DNA of 64,000 nucleotides, taken from contig NC_079489.1 in the NCBI RefSeq assembly GCF_020520425.1, positions 17,322,001-17,386,000 on the forward strand, read 5' to 3'. Numbering within the stretch: the first letter of the stretch is position 1; the number at the start of each line of letters is the position of its first letter. The translations under genes and the position numbers were made by a program. Under the pieces are notes generated by a model that was given only the letters and a program-made list of their open reading frames with translations, ran no database searches and was not told the DNA's origin. The stretch comes from Spinacia oleracea. Taxonomy: Eukaryota; Streptophyta; Magnoliopsida; Caryophyllales; Amaranthaceae. Positions 1 through 11,209 of this stretch are shown here, one piece after another.

Positions 1-450
1 TTAAGCTCAATGGGCATAAGTTCTCTTAACGCCATGATCCTCAGAGGCAGAATGATGAAACTAGAGTCCGCACGAGTGTATATTCACAGAGAAACATAAA
101 CCTAACATGAGAACACCAAACACTCGCTGCAAAATTTCAACACTTTAAAAGATATCACCTCTCGAAATGTGGAGGTCATGATCAGAATTACTGCATAAAT
201 TTATAAAACCGACATAATTCGTTTAGCTACATTGCATTGCTCTAATAATGTCTTACCCTATCACACATCTCACGAAGAACAATCTCAACCAAGCCATTCA
301 AATTCACTTTCTATTACACAATTCTCCAGCAACAACACAAATAGATGAAAAAAATCAATCAATTGCAAGACAAACAATATAAAACCGAATGAATTAACAA
401 CGTTGAAGTTCAAAGAACCCTAAAAATAAATAAATAATCAAAAGCATTAC
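1..450 (-). other. Probable intron 1 (and beyond) of the 3-beta-HSD-like gene
   Basis: On the minus strand this lies directly downstream of a good splice donor (exon ending CGAG, intron starting GTAATG), so at least the right part should be intron 1 of the dehydrogenase gene. I could not recognise exon 2 or any other coding segment here. Confidence 0.45.
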
Positions 451-688
451 CTCGAACAAGCTGAGACTGATCACGCACATCAACTTGAAAATGCGAAGCA
501 CGACCATCAGAAACAGCGTCAGAAAGGAGAGAATTCTGCTCAATGTGAAGACTCGGCGAAGAATCGGCAATTCGGACGATCCAATTACCGAGTTGCAAAA
601 GTCGGAAGACAAGGAATCGGCCAACGAAGGATTGGCCGCCGATGACAACGCAAGTCGTGCTAGGGTTTTTCGGGGTGTGATCTTCCAT
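451..688 (-). CDS. 3-beta-hydroxysteroid dehydrogenase/decarboxylase-like, first coding exon (partial)
   Basis: The start ATG is at 688-686 on the minus strand. The exon encodes 79 codons plus one base and ends at a GT donor (450-449). The protein begins MEDHTPKNPSTTCVVIGGQS and shows an N-terminal NAD(P)-binding Rossmann signature (GGQSFVGR, residues 17-24), then a beta-alpha-beta layout ending in FQVDVRD, the usual second strand of an extended short-chain dehydrogenase. The family removes the C4 carboxyl group and oxidises the 3-hydroxyl during plant sterol C4 demethylation at the ER. The rest of the gene lies beyond the left edge. An upstream in-frame ATG at 826 would add 46 residues, but the dehydrogenase fold starts just after the 688 ATG, so I prefer that start. 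The family call is firm; the exact paralogue is not. Confidence 0.75.
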
Positions 689-949
689 GGCTCTCTGTAG
701 CTCCTCACTGAGAAAATGGCGAGGAGAGAGAAGAATGGCGGGGAAAACTGAAACGTGAAGATTCAATTTGATGAGGAGAGAGAGAAAATTAAGTAGTAAT
801 TTAGGTGGGGGAAGTGGTGGAGCCACCTGGAGGAGAGAGAACGAGGGAGGATTAAGACAGCGGCACCACCGTTTTTAATTCTAATAACCAGTAACCACTA
901 TGCTGCAAAAATATTTGTTAATTCTTCTGACAAAAAAGGACGATTACTT
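689..949 (-). promoter_or_regulatory. 5' leader and upstream side of the 3-beta-HSD-like gene
   Basis: This is the stretch upstream of the ATG at 688. It contains GA-rich tracts (around 720-850 on the plus strand, so CT-rich in the gene's sense), as is common in plant 5' leaders. I saw no clear TATA box. A Mutator-type MITE begins at 950, so native upstream DNA may be short. Confidence 0.35.
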
Positions 950-1428
950 CGAGAAATTCCGAGTTAATCTCAGTGATTAGAAAAAAAATCCAATCAAATG
1001 GCATTTTTTGTAAATATTTTGCTTGAAAACTATAGGTGGTATATTGTTAGGTGTTGACTGTATATTTATAATTATTGATTGCATATTACTCGGTGTTGAT
1101 TGCATACCACTTATCGTTGACTGTATATTTTATGATTATTGATGAATTACTAAAATGCAATATTGTTTATGGTAAGTGATTGACTGTATATTTATAGTTG
1201 TGGATTGATTATTAGTAGAAGTTTATTGTATATTACGAGCTGTTGACTGTATATTATATAATTGTTGATGTATTTTGAAAATACAATTATGACCGTACAT
1301 GTTGCCCATATTTGATGACATGTCACCCACATTTAATGGCATTTTCGTAATAAAATCATCAATTATTTACGAAAATGCCATTTGATTGGAAAAATTTCCC
1401 AATCACTGAGATTAACTCGGAACGGCTC
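950..1428. mobile_element. Mutator-type MITE with 9-bp target duplication
   Basis: A 479-bp element has inverted ends sharing TTCCGAGTTAATCTCAGTGA and continuing through a segment with the core CAATCAAATGGCATTTT. It is flanked by identical 9-bp direct repeats CGATTACTT at 941-949 and 1429-1437, the duplication size of Mutator-like elements. The interior is AT-rich and repeats a loose TTGACTGTATATT-like unit. It codes for nothing. The extreme terminal bases of the two ends match only partly, so the exact tip of the inverted repeat is uncertain. Confidence 0.75.
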
Positions 1429-1640
1429 CGATTACTTGCCAGATTTATTAGGAGTAGTATTTGTGTTCTTCTTTTTGTATTTAGTGGCTAATAGTTGATG
1501 GTTTGGTTCTAATTCATATACGTCAAAGTATATTTTTTTCCTCTTTGGAAATGGCTTGAGCCACTAATTTTCATTAGCAAATAAAAACTTTATCCGTTTT
1601 AAAAAAAATTGTAACATTTTTAGTTTTGCCACTATTTATA
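1429..1640. other. AT-rich spacer, nothing recognised
   Basis: Between the MITE and the Helitron terminus there is AT-rich DNA with no open frame or repeat I can name. Confidence 0.4.
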
Positions 1641-1669
1641 CTAGTTTTATATGCACACGATATGTGCAG
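1641..1669 (-). mobile_element. Helitron 3' terminus (antisense)
   Basis: Read on the minus strand, a short hairpin (TGCACA, loop, TGTGCA) is followed about ten bases later by CTAG and then the host T. This is the standard Helitron 3' end: hairpin plus CTRR, inserted between A and T. The body would extend rightwards on the plus strand, but I found no matching TC 5' end before the copia element that begins near 1935, so the element is truncated or its other end is hidden. Confidence 0.5.
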
Positions 1670-1933
1670 GAGTATATTATTAACAAAATTAAAATTATGT
1701 ATTACAACTAATCACCACAAACAATAGGCAAGAAAAACTATTCACAAAGTTCATCTAAAGTAAAATTAGACATCATCGATCTCAACATGAATCAAATATC
1801 TAAATAGTGAAACAATGTACTACTCATGCCCTTACATTAAGAAAAATCAAAATTGTAGTACCAATGTTAAAAAAAAAAAAGTAAACATATAAAATGTTGG
1901 AGCGATTTCCCACAATAGTGCTAGAAGATTGAT

Positions 1934-3124
1934 CAATGTGAATCTTGTTTACTTGGCAAAATGACAAAGCGACCTTTCTCAAAAGTAGGAGAAAGAGCAA
2001 GCGAACTACTAGGGCTACTACATACGGACGTATGTGGGCCTATGAGTACGAAAGCTAGAGGTGATTTCAGCTATTTCATAACGTTTACGGACGATTTCAG
2101 TAGATATGGCTACATTTACTTAATGAAACACAAGAATGAATCGTTTGAAAAATTCCGAGAATTTCAAAATGAAGTAGAGAATCAACATGGCAAGAAAATC
2201 AAAGCTCTAAGATCAGATCGAGGAGGTGAATATCTTAGCCGCGAGTTTGATGACCATCTAAAAGAATGTGGTATTCTTTCTGAATTGACTGCTCTAGGGA
2301 CACCTCAATGGAATGGAGTGTCGGAACGGAGAAACAGGACCTTACTCGATATGGTCAGGTCAATGATGGGTCAAGCCGAACTTCCTTTACAATTTTGGGG
2401 ATATGCGTTGCAAACAGCAGTACTCACACTGAATCGTGCTCCGTCAAAAGCTGTTGAAAAGACTCCCTACGAATTATGGACTGGGAAACTTCCAAAGTTG
2501 TCTTTTCTAAAAGATTTGGGGTTGCGAAGCAAATGTCAAGCGATTAATTTCGGACAAGTTCAAACCAAAATCTGACAAATGTTTCTTCGTTGGGTATCCA
2601 AAAGAAACAAAGGGGTATTACTTCTACAACAAGTCAGAGAACAAAGTATTCGTTGCTCGTGACGGTGTCTTTTTGGAAAGAAATCATATTTCCAAATTGA
2701 CAAGTGGGAGAATAATAAACCTCGATGAGATTGGGGAAGAACAACGAACCAAGAACTCTTTAGAAGAAGTTCAAGATGAAGAACCTCCAAGGCCTTTAGA
2801 AGGGCCAGTAGGAGCAGTTCCTCAAGACGTTGTTGCCCCTCGTAGGTCACATAGAACTAAGGTTCAGCCGGACAGATGGACGGGCGTCCTCTTGACTGAA
2901 AACTTAGATGTTCTCATATTAGATAGTGATGAACCTATGACTTACAAGCAAGCTATGACGAGCCCAAGCTCCACTAAATGGTTAGAGGCCATGAAATCTG
3001 AGATAGACTCCATGTCTGGAAATCAAGTCTGGGATTTGGTAGATTTGCCGGATGGGTTTACACCTATCGGATGCAAATGGGTCTTCAAATTGAAGAAAGA
3101 CAAAGATGGAATTGTATACATATA
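1934..3124 (+). pseudogene. Copia pol fragment: integrase and start of reverse transcriptase
   Basis: The integrase core shows the DDE triad context: LLHTDVCGPM, LRSDRGGEY and GVSERRNR. Coding similarity begins upstream of the first ATG (codons for CESCLLGK just before 1961), so that methionine is internal. The frame breaks near 2514-2516, where the text shifts to another frame that continues to the first reverse-transcriptase motif (GCKWVFKLKKDKDG, near 3070-3110). It then ends abruptly where foreign AT-rich DNA begins. Between the two sits the usual acidic linker rich in E, P and Q. A frameshift and a large deletion make it non-functional. Confidence 0.85.
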
Positions 3125-4582
3125 GTCATATAATCAAAAATTTAGACCTTTTATATAATCAAAAACCCTGTTTTTATTTCATAAATTCATCGTCCAAACC
3201 TTGGGAGTGTCACTGCTACATTTATTCTCCTTAGAAAATAAATGCAAAGCAACAAAACAATTTAAAACCATTAAAGTCAAAATTAACTAAGTGGTCTAAA
3301 GGTGGCCACTAAAATATTACAACCAAATCCCGTAAAATAAATAACAAATCCAACTTAGACTGAAATAGAAATTGTCTCTTGACTAGGTGGTTATTCTAAG
3401 CGTCTCCTCACTCATAGCCAAGTACCTTTACCAACCTGCAAAAATAAATAGAAAAGAGACAAGAGAGACAAACTCCCAAAATCAGATAAACTGAGTAATT
3501 CCAACTCCATCCCGTAAAATAAATAATTTTAGTTTGAAAACGTTTTGAGTATATAAAATAAATAATTAAACAACAAGTATCAATTTAATAATCCATCATT
3601 AGTCTTATCACATAAGATCAATATTAATTAAGTGAGGGAAAGAGAACGCTAAGGGTCGCGCGTAACCCTTGAGAATGGCCAAAATAAGACGAGTACAGAA
3701 TGTCCCTAGTGTGCACACCCCTCACTAATTGACTATGGGTCTCCGCGACCGCGCACCAATAGAATTAGGAGGAAGACTAAGCAGAAAGTTTAATGCAGAA
3801 TAATAGAAACCTACTAGAAGCCTACCGGGTCTCCACTAAAGTGCACCGATAGAACAACATCTAGAAGGGCAACCTGTTCCTAACCCTTACGGGTTTTCCC
3901 CTCTGAGATTACACTTTTCGTAATTAATATTTTAATAAGTTCAACACATAGACAACCAACTCAAGGATCCAAAAACAATACAACTAGCCGTAAGGAACCA
4001 GAACCATAATCATAACCACAATTATAAACCAACATTATCCTTCATTACAATAACTTATACCACTGACTCAACCCATATCGGAGAGATTTTGCATACTCCA
4101 TCAATCCATTACTACTATTTATAAGAATTCATAGTCTATGTCCAAAATCGCAATACTATGTATTACAGTTCAAAGAAATATAAATCGGACACTCACTATT
4201 ATAAAAGAAATAAGTGTAGTACTTCAAAACAACTTTATAACTTTATATATACTATCATATACCTCCATAAACTCACATTGTATATCTCGTATACACAACA
4301 TTTAAACTCCCTATCACATAATAACACATAAACACATCCAAAATATTTTTCTTAACGGGACCTAAAGATGATGGACATTGAAAATTACCTTGAACGCTTA
4401 AAATCCCAAAACTAGCAGTATCCTTGTGGATTCCTATATAGCGTCCATCTACGAACAAATAAAAGAAAAGGAATTGCATCATTCTACGAAGCATAGATGA
4501 GGCTGTGAATGATGAATCTCCATATAATTAATGACATAACTTTTTCAAAACATGTTACGGCTAAAAGGCCAAAACAAATATA

Positions 4583-5123
4583 CCAGTTTATTAGTGAGCC
4601 GCCTCCTCTGTTCCTTTCTTTGTTTTTCTTTTACTCTACATTCTTTTCCTTTTATCTTCTTCGGTATGTAATGGGAATGTAGTTTTGTATGTTGCTTTTA
4701 TGAAACAAAGAAAACAGTTTTGAAGGCTCGATTGTTGTCTTCTAATCCTTTTCACTTACTCTTGGTATTGCTGTAGAATTAATAGAAGCTACTTCTTTTA
4801 TTTTGGTTTGTTTTATTTTATTATCAAATGATGAAACTAATATTTTATTTCTCTAAAAGATTAGCTTTTGCAGCTTCTTTGATAATAAAATAAAACAAAC
4901 CAAAATAAAAGAAGTAGCTTCTATTAATTCTACAGCAATACCAAGAGTAAGTGAAAAGGATTAGAAGACAACAATCGAGCCTTCAAAATTGTTTTCTTTG
5001 TTTCATAAAAGCAACATACAAAACTACATTCCCATTACATACCGAAGAAGATAAAAGGAAAAGAATGTAGAGTAAAAGAAAAACAAAGAAAGGAACAGAG
5101 GAGGCGGCTCACTAATAAACTGG
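4583..5123. repeat. 246-bp near-perfect inverted repeat with 49-bp loop
   Basis: Arm 1 (4583-4828) and arm 2 (4878-5123) are reverse complements of equal length. I find one mismatch (position 4717) and no gaps. The 49-bp spacer (4829-4877) is unrelated. The outer limits are sharp: flanks diverge beyond CCAG/CTGG. Each arm contains no obvious gene. A transcript across it would form a duplex of about 246 bp. Confidence 0.9.
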
Positions 5124-5321
5124 TGGTTCGATTTAGACGAAGGTAATAGTGACGGCGGTGGATGCAGTGGTGCGTGCTACGGAGTCAGAAACAGAACCGA
5201 TCCATAACGAGAGAGGTTGAAAATGGTGATTACGAGTTGGTGATGATGACGGCAAGGGAGATACCCAGGGATTACTTTGAGAACTCTAATTAGAGTAGGC
5301 CATGAATTTGGATTTAATAGG

Positions 5322-5330
5322 TTATTTATA
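5322..5330 (-). promoter_or_regulatory. TATA box of the antisense LTR-like insert
   Basis: TATAAATAA on the minus strand lies about 215 bp inside the LTR start. It sits about 200 bp upstream (in transcript sense) of the inverted repeat. The related LTRs have equivalent boxes at 7245-7252 and near 12311-12318. Confidence 0.45.
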
Positions 5331-5544
5331 CTTTAGGTCCATATTAGGGTTTCAACAAACTAGAAAACTCAATACTCCTGATTTAGTTTCATATATAAAA
5401 AAAACGAGCTACATAAATATAATTTCAAAATCGGTTTTATAATTTACTTAAATAAAATTATTAAAATCTTTATTTTAAATCATTTTGAAATACTAATAAT
5501 TTTTTTTTTATTATTAGGTATAACCGAAAATTTGGGGTATTACA

Positions 5545-6374
5545 GCCATAGCACTTACATTGACAAAGTGCTAGCTAGGTTCAATATGATGGAAGCCAAG
5601 AGAGGCCATCTACCCATGACACATGGCATATATCTAAGCAAGACTCAGTGTCCCAAGACATCTGATGAGCGTAGAAAGAGGAGTGGAATTCCATACGCTT
5701 CGGCTATTGGATCCATCATGTATGTTATGATTTGTACAAGGCCGGATTTTTCGTTCGCACTCAGTGCAACGAGCAGGTACCAGCCAGAACCAGGTAAGGC
5801 GCATTGGACTGCTGCCAAGAATATCCTAAAGTACCTGAAAAGTACTAAGGATCGGTTTCTGGTCTATGGTGGTACAGATGAGTTGATCGTTAAGGGCTAT
5901 ACGGATGCAAGCTTTCAAACCGACATAGATGATTTCATATCGCAGTCTGGGTTTGTGTTCTGCCTTAATGGCGGAGCAGTAAGCTGGAAAAGTGCTAAGC
6001 AAAGCAATATTGCGGATTCTACAACTGAAGCCGAGTACATTGCTTCCTCAGAAGCAGCAAAGGAAGCTGTTTGGATTCGGAAGTTCATCGAAGAACTTGG
6101 GGTTGTCCCCTCCATTAAAGGACCAATGGCGTTGTATTGCGACAATAGCGGAGCCATTGCCCAGGAAAAGGAGTCTATGAGCCACCAGAAGTCCAAGCTC
6201 GTACTGCGGAAATTTCACATACTTCGAGAAATCGTTGAACGGAAAGAAATTGAGTTTTGCAAGGTTGAAACTGACGACAACGTCGCGGATCCATTGACTA
6301 AATCGTTGCCACAAGTGAAGCACAACGCACAAGTAGCAACCATGGGAATCAAGCATGTTGGAGAATGGCTTTGA
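5545..6374 (+). pseudogene. Copia pol fragment: reverse transcriptase end and RNase H
   Basis: An open frame runs to TGA at 6372-6374. It begins in the segment just after the reverse-transcriptase catalytic region (THSTYIDKVL-like text, with HSTYIDKVLARF here) and continues through YASAIGSIMYVMICTRPD and the RNase H motifs YTDASF, STTEAEY and YCDNSGA, whose acidic residues bind metal. The end, KVETDDNVADPLTKSLP, is the usual copia C-terminus. No start codon is native, since the open frame simply enters from the inserted LTR. Confidence 0.85.
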
Positions 6375-6917
6375 TTTTCTAAGTTTTGTTTTAGAACATC
6401 TGTTAGATCTGTGTTTAAAACAGTTGGTTTAACTATTTCATATTTATGAAATTTCTTATTTCATATTCATTTAATTTGGTTTAGTATTAAATGAAAAGTC
6501 CAAGTGATTCAAAACATTCAAATGGGATGTCAAGATGGATTCTTCGACAAGGAAACACCCATAAGTGAACTTGAATATTGAAGTCACAAAGGATCTTTAA
6601 TCCAGGTCATTGAAAGGTGGACGACCAATGACTAATGAAGATTAGATTGCAAGTAGATTTGTAGTTCGGTTTCTTGAACTAGATTGACTGGATGTCATAT
6701 ATTTTGCATAGATACTTATTGGATCTTGTATCGGATTGACCATGAGAACCCTTTAAGAGATTAAAGTCATGTCATAAGCAGTTCTCATTAATGGTGATTA
6801 GAACCATTCCTCATAACATGAGTAATTATGATTGCTCGTTTGAGAATTAGTTCGCTCTAATTCTAGCAAAACGTCGCACCGTAAAAGGAGGCTATAAAAG
6901 CAGTTATTGGGCATACT
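6375..6917 (+). other. Copia 3' spacer, first part
   Basis: Non-coding DNA after the RNase H stop. It continues at 9648 after the solo LTR. The 5-bp duplication ATACT (6913-6917 and 9648-9652) marks the join. Confidence 0.6.
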
Positions 6918-9647
6918 TGTAATACCTCGTATTTTTCTGTATTTATAAATATATTTTATTATATTTATAAAGTATTTTTATGATTATTAGAATTTAAATC
7001 GCATTTAAAAATTATTTAAATGTATTTTTAATTAATTAGAATATTTATTATTTTAATTAATTATTCAACGAATTTATTATTTCATTGGGAATTTAATTGG
7101 GTTTTAAAAGTAAAACGATTTTAAATTAATCTAGCACAATCCAATTCCAAGTTCAAGTCCAAACAAACTAAGCAAGCCCATCTTATGTTTAATGAAGCCC
7201 GAAAGGGAATCCTAAACCCTAGCCCATCTTTGAGTTTCCTAAGCCTATAAATATAAGTTCTCACCCTCAAAATCCCTCACTATTATTCATTAAACCTAAA
7301 AGTAAAACCCTAATCCTAAATTCCTCTTTCTTTCATCGAACTTATGTTTGGCCATTTTTCTCCTACTTCAGTTCGTTTTCAGAAAAAGGTTTGAGCTTGG
7401 CTCGCCCCTGCCTTTGACGAGTGCTGCCTTGTGCCGCTGCCCACACGCAACACAATTGTGTTGTGTGTGTGTTTTGTTGTTGTTGATCGTTCATACTCCG
7501 TATACTTTTAACCTTTTCCAAATTCCCTTTTTAAATTATTAAATTATTATTATTGTTTTGGATTATTTGAATTGTTGGGAACGGTTATGAACACCATATT
7601 ATGATGTTTTTCGTATTTGAATTAATGAGGTTAATTTTAATTAGAAGAGTTATTATTTTCATATTTTATATAATAATAAAGTGTCAATTTTTATTACCAA
7701 AACATAGTTTTTATAATTGTTTATTACTAGGGTTTTAATCCCAACTGTATAGGCAATTGATTTACATAATTTAATGATGATTTAAATTATGGGAACCAAT
7801 CTTAATTTTCAGATTTATTATAAAGCTTTAAAGTGTTGATTTTTAATGATTTAAGGTCAAAAGTCAATGTTTTTTATACTAGGACTCGAGTCGACTATTT
7901 GAGACTATCAATTTAATGAATAACGATTTATTTCTAATTAAAACAAAGGTTTTAGAATCTTAAATAGTTGCTGGAAATTTAGTAAACATGGATAATAATT
8001 AAGTTTCTCCATTTTGTTTATAGGAGTTGATTTCTAGCTTTGAGTCGTGATTCGCATAGTGGCCCCGTACTTAGGTGTTCCAGGTACGTACAAGACTAGG
8101 GTGACCACCCATCCCTTGAGGACTTTGTGAAGTGTATTGAATGCGAATCATGTGAACTTATACGATGGAAATTCATGTTTGATTGATTGAGAACGAACAT
8201 GTTATTAATATTATGGAATCAAGTTTGATGTGTGAACAAGCATGTTATTATTATTATTGAATCTATGTGAACGAGCATGTTATGAATTGAATTATGCTTT
8301 ATAGATTATGTTGAACTATCATGTTATGGACTTTTATAATCCTTGAATTATGTCAAGCATGTTGTTCAAGTTGGTTTGCGTATGAGTAGTGCGCATGCAA
8401 GTTATTATTATTATGCTATAGTACGGGATGTCTAGCATATATATTGAGCCTGTCGAATATTGCCGGAGAGCAATATATATTCTACCAAGGGGTAGAATAT
8501 GTTAGAGAGTCTATGTGAATTGAATTAAGGACAATTCGTGCTAAGGGCACACCCCGCTTGTTAATAGGCAATGTCGGGTTATCTCAAACAGTGTTTTGAG
8601 AAGGAACAATGGGAGTAATTTCACTTGAGTCTATGTTTGATCACAAGTCCCAAAGAATTAAAATAATGAAGTGTCATTGTTGAATTGTTTAATTGTTCGA
8701 TTGTTTGTATGTTGTGTCTTGTGTAGAGTCTTGAGTCGTCTTGAACATAATATACTAATTAACGTATAAAGTGTAACCCAAAAGAGCTTCAAAACTCTTG
8801 GAACGTATATACCTTGAGTATGAACAATGGGGGGAGTCTTGCCGGAAAACTTGTACTCCTAGAATGATACAAGACGTTGTTTCATTCTTCTTTTATGCCG
8901 TTGTGCATTGGAATTCCTGTCAGTATGGCCCGACTGTCGGTGGTAGCCCGACTTATTTTTGGTGTATGGTTGGCTCCCATCACCCTTTTCTTTCCATTTG
9001 AGGATACTTTATTTTACCCGTTCGAAGCTACTTTTTATTAAACTGTGAGTCAAGAGTCGTGTCAAGTGTCGAGTCTTGTCTCCATGTTTATTTGTTTATT
9101 ATATGGCTTTTGCATGTGGATTATTTAATTTGTCGAGTGAAGCATGTTAGGATAGAATGTTATTCTAGCTTGTTCGTACTCAGCTTTTGCTGACTTCGTG
9201 CTTCATGTCTTCTGGTCATGGCCTTCGCCTTAATGACCCTATGATGATCCATCATTGCATTTGCGTTGTTGGGGAGTAGATTTTTAATAAAGCAGGTTTG
9301 TAGAGATAACTTGCGGGAGAAGTTATCATGGGATTCGTGTTGAGAGTTTAATCTTCCGTATTTTATAAACTCTACTTTTGTTTAGTCATGACTACTACTA
9401 TTGCTACTATTTAAAGTTAATGGATTTTTAAATGGTTTAATACTTTGGTTTTGGGCCTCAATGGTTCCAACTTGTTTTAATAACCATTAACTATTTATTT
9501 AATATGTTTTGAAAGTTAGTTAATTCCGCTGTGTAATTCTGATAAATAGCCTTAGCCGTTATCACGGTGGCGGTAATATCTTGGTAATTCCTGTGTTTTA
9601 AGTCGGAAAATGTTTTATAAAAAGCAAGGAATTATTAGGGTGTTACA
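6918..9647 (+). mobile_element. Solo LTR, about 2.7 kb, with 5-bp target duplication ATACT
   Basis: It starts TGTAATACCTCG and ends GGGTGTTACA, so it has the TG...CA of an LTR, with inverted tips TGTAA/TTACA. It is flanked by ATACT on both sides (6913-6917, 9648-9652). A TATA box (TATAAATA, 7245-7252) is followed by a gene-like leader, and a pyrimidine tract ends in a splice-like TAG near 8020. No internal retrotransposon domain is present, so this is a solo LTR left by recombination. The matching antisense fragment at 11210-12666 covers its first 1.2-1.4 kb. Confidence 0.75.
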
Positions 9648-9957
9648 ATACTATAAATCAAAGTGAGTGTTCATAGATTGCAAAAATGGATTGTCCTCCT
9701 ATTTTTCATAGGATATGGTGTTGTTGTGTAACAAGGCTTCTCAGAGAGTTAGATACTGTGAAAAATTGAAAATGCATGGCCTTGCTCAGAATGGTTAAGG
9801 CTTAACCTTCTGTAAAAGTTTAACAGTTGAACTCAGTAATCCGAGAAACACTTCAGGACCTAATAAGGATGACTTGGATCTTACCTTATGTTCAGCAAGT
9901 AACACTAAGCGAAAAAGGAATGTGAATGTACACTTGTCTGAATGACAAGTGGGAGAC
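9648..9957 (+). other. Copia 3' spacer, second part, with polypurine tract
   Basis: The copia spacer resumes here. It ends in AAGTGGGAGA (9947-9956), the typical copia polypurine tract that primes plus-strand synthesis just before the 3' LTR. Confidence 0.6.
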
Positions 9958-10976
9958 TGGAGGAAATGTCTACTTCACCCAAGGTGCATTAAGTCTAATA
10001 CCAAGGTTCAGATTAATTACGAACAATTAATTCAGTGGGATCAAGTGATCGGAACAGCTAGCTGGAGCAATGCTTCCGATCAGTGAGTTCTGATCTATAT
10101 TAGACTCACAACTTACTCTTGACTGAACCTATAAGGTCACACCAATGGCATGTAGCAGATCACCAAATTAAATTAATCGGAAATTCATTTAATAGCTTTT
10201 CGGGAATTAGTTCGGAAAAACATAATATACGATACGACCTCGCATCAGAATCGTATCGCGAATATTCGTAAGCTGGGAGAAACGAATATTCGTATCGTAC
10301 GACGGTGATATACGATGCAATAAATAATAGCCGTAAGGCGTTAGTCGCGAATACGAGCCGCAACGGAATTGACGGCCGTCGAGCCAAGCGCGCATGCGCG
10401 CAAGGCCCAACGAGCCAGCAAGCTTGGGCGCGGCAAGCAAGGCAGCCCGCGGCACGAGTGCGCGCGCACAAGGGGCAGCAGCGCAGCGAGTATAACAAGC
10501 CAGGCCCGCGGCCCATTGCTGCTGCTCGGCTGTTGTGGGCTTCGGCCTGCTGCTGGGCTTGCGTGACTATGTGGCTTCGCTGAGTGTGAGTGTGTGGCCG
10601 GTTAAGGCCTTGTGCCTTGGCCGGTTACACATAATATAACCTAGGTTATATTCCACACTCTTACGTCAGTTTTTCCAACCCTATACCTAATTCAGAAATT
10701 ACGTAGTTTCAGTTATGCTCTCTACACAAAATTGTTCTTCCCAAAAAGCAAACACTCTTGAATATTTTCTAAGCTACGATTATCAAGACGGATCTGAACA
10801 TGTCGGTGAACAAAATAGAGGAACGACAATTGGAGTTCTTTGTTCGTGTTCGTGAATCGTAAACTCGGGAAAACACGCTTCGAATGTAAGTTTGCTTAAT
10901 CTGTGCTTTATACATGTTTCCTGGCTTTAGGGATTGTTCCGCACATGTTATATGTATTTAACTGTATTCCCCTACA
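9958..10976 (+). mobile_element. Copia 3' LTR
   Basis: It runs from TGGAGGAAAT right after the polypurine tract to ATTCCCCTACA, whose tips are roughly inverted (TG.AGG.AAAT against TGTAGGGGAAT). It is about 1,019 bp. The middle (about 10370-10620) is strikingly GC-rich with runs such as GCGCGCATGCGCGC, unlike all surrounding DNA. Open frames there are a by-product of that composition. Confidence 0.6.
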
Positions 10977-11209
10977 ATACTAGGCTCCCAAGAGTTGACA
11001 TTAATCGTCCCAAACCTACTCTGGATCGTGTAGTGGCTCGAAATATCACGAAACGAGCCTAAAAAGGCCAATTTCTCTTCAAACAACCTGAAACTCAAGG
11101 CACACTCCATAACACATATTAGTACTAAAAATGGCTAATAAGAGCTCATTTTACGCACAAAAGTACTAAGGGGCGGGGGGTAAAAAAGCTATAAATAATG
11201 CGTATATCA
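10977..11209 (-). mobile_element. Fragment of an Athila-type LTR
   Basis: This resembles the last 230 bp of the LTRs at 14250-14484 and 19330-19566: ACACATATTAGTACTAAAA, then a GGGGCGGGGGGTAAAAAA run and a TATCA end. It is a diverged relative, cut off on its left at the end of the copia LTR. Confidence 0.5.

Larger units (their letters stand above)
3125..5544 (-). mobile_element. Antisense LTR-like insertion inside the copia element
   Basis: The right edge, read on the minus strand, starts TGTAATACCCC, matching the start of the solo LTR at 6918 (TGTAATACCTC). Its TATA box lies on the minus strand at 5322-5330 (TATAAATAA), at a similar distance from the LTR start as in the other copies. The left edge shows no clear CA end and no target duplication matching GCCAT on the right, and part of copia reverse transcriptase is missing here, so insertion was accompanied or followed by deletion. 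No open frame of note. It carries the large inverted repeat at 4583-5123. Confidence 0.6.
1934..10976 (+). mobile_element. Ty1/copia retrotransposon, 5'-truncated and broken by two LTR insertions
   Basis: Reading left to right: end of the integrase zinc-finger region and integrase core (1934-2575), then a frameshift and the integrase tail plus the start of reverse transcriptase (to about 3120), a 2.4-kb antisense LTR-like insert (about 3126-5544), the C-terminal reverse transcriptase and RNase H (5545-6374), a 3' spacer, a solo LTR inserted at 6918-9647, the rest of the spacer, a polypurine tract and a 3' LTR ending at 10976. The 5' LTR, gag, protease and start of integrase are absent, as is about 0.7 kb of central reverse transcriptase. 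The copy is dead. Confidence 0.8.

Noticed and set aside
4829..4877. MicroRNA precursor at the inverted repeat
   Set aside because: The arms are far longer and more perfect than a plant MIR gene. A long hairpin RNA or transposon rearrangement fits better.
8798..9001. 67-codon plus-strand frame
   Set aside because: It lies inside a solo LTR with no recognisable domain and no support beyond length.
10160..10583. Overlapping open frames on both strands in the copia LTR
   Set aside because: They lie in a GC-rich part of an LTR, in several frames at once, and match no family.
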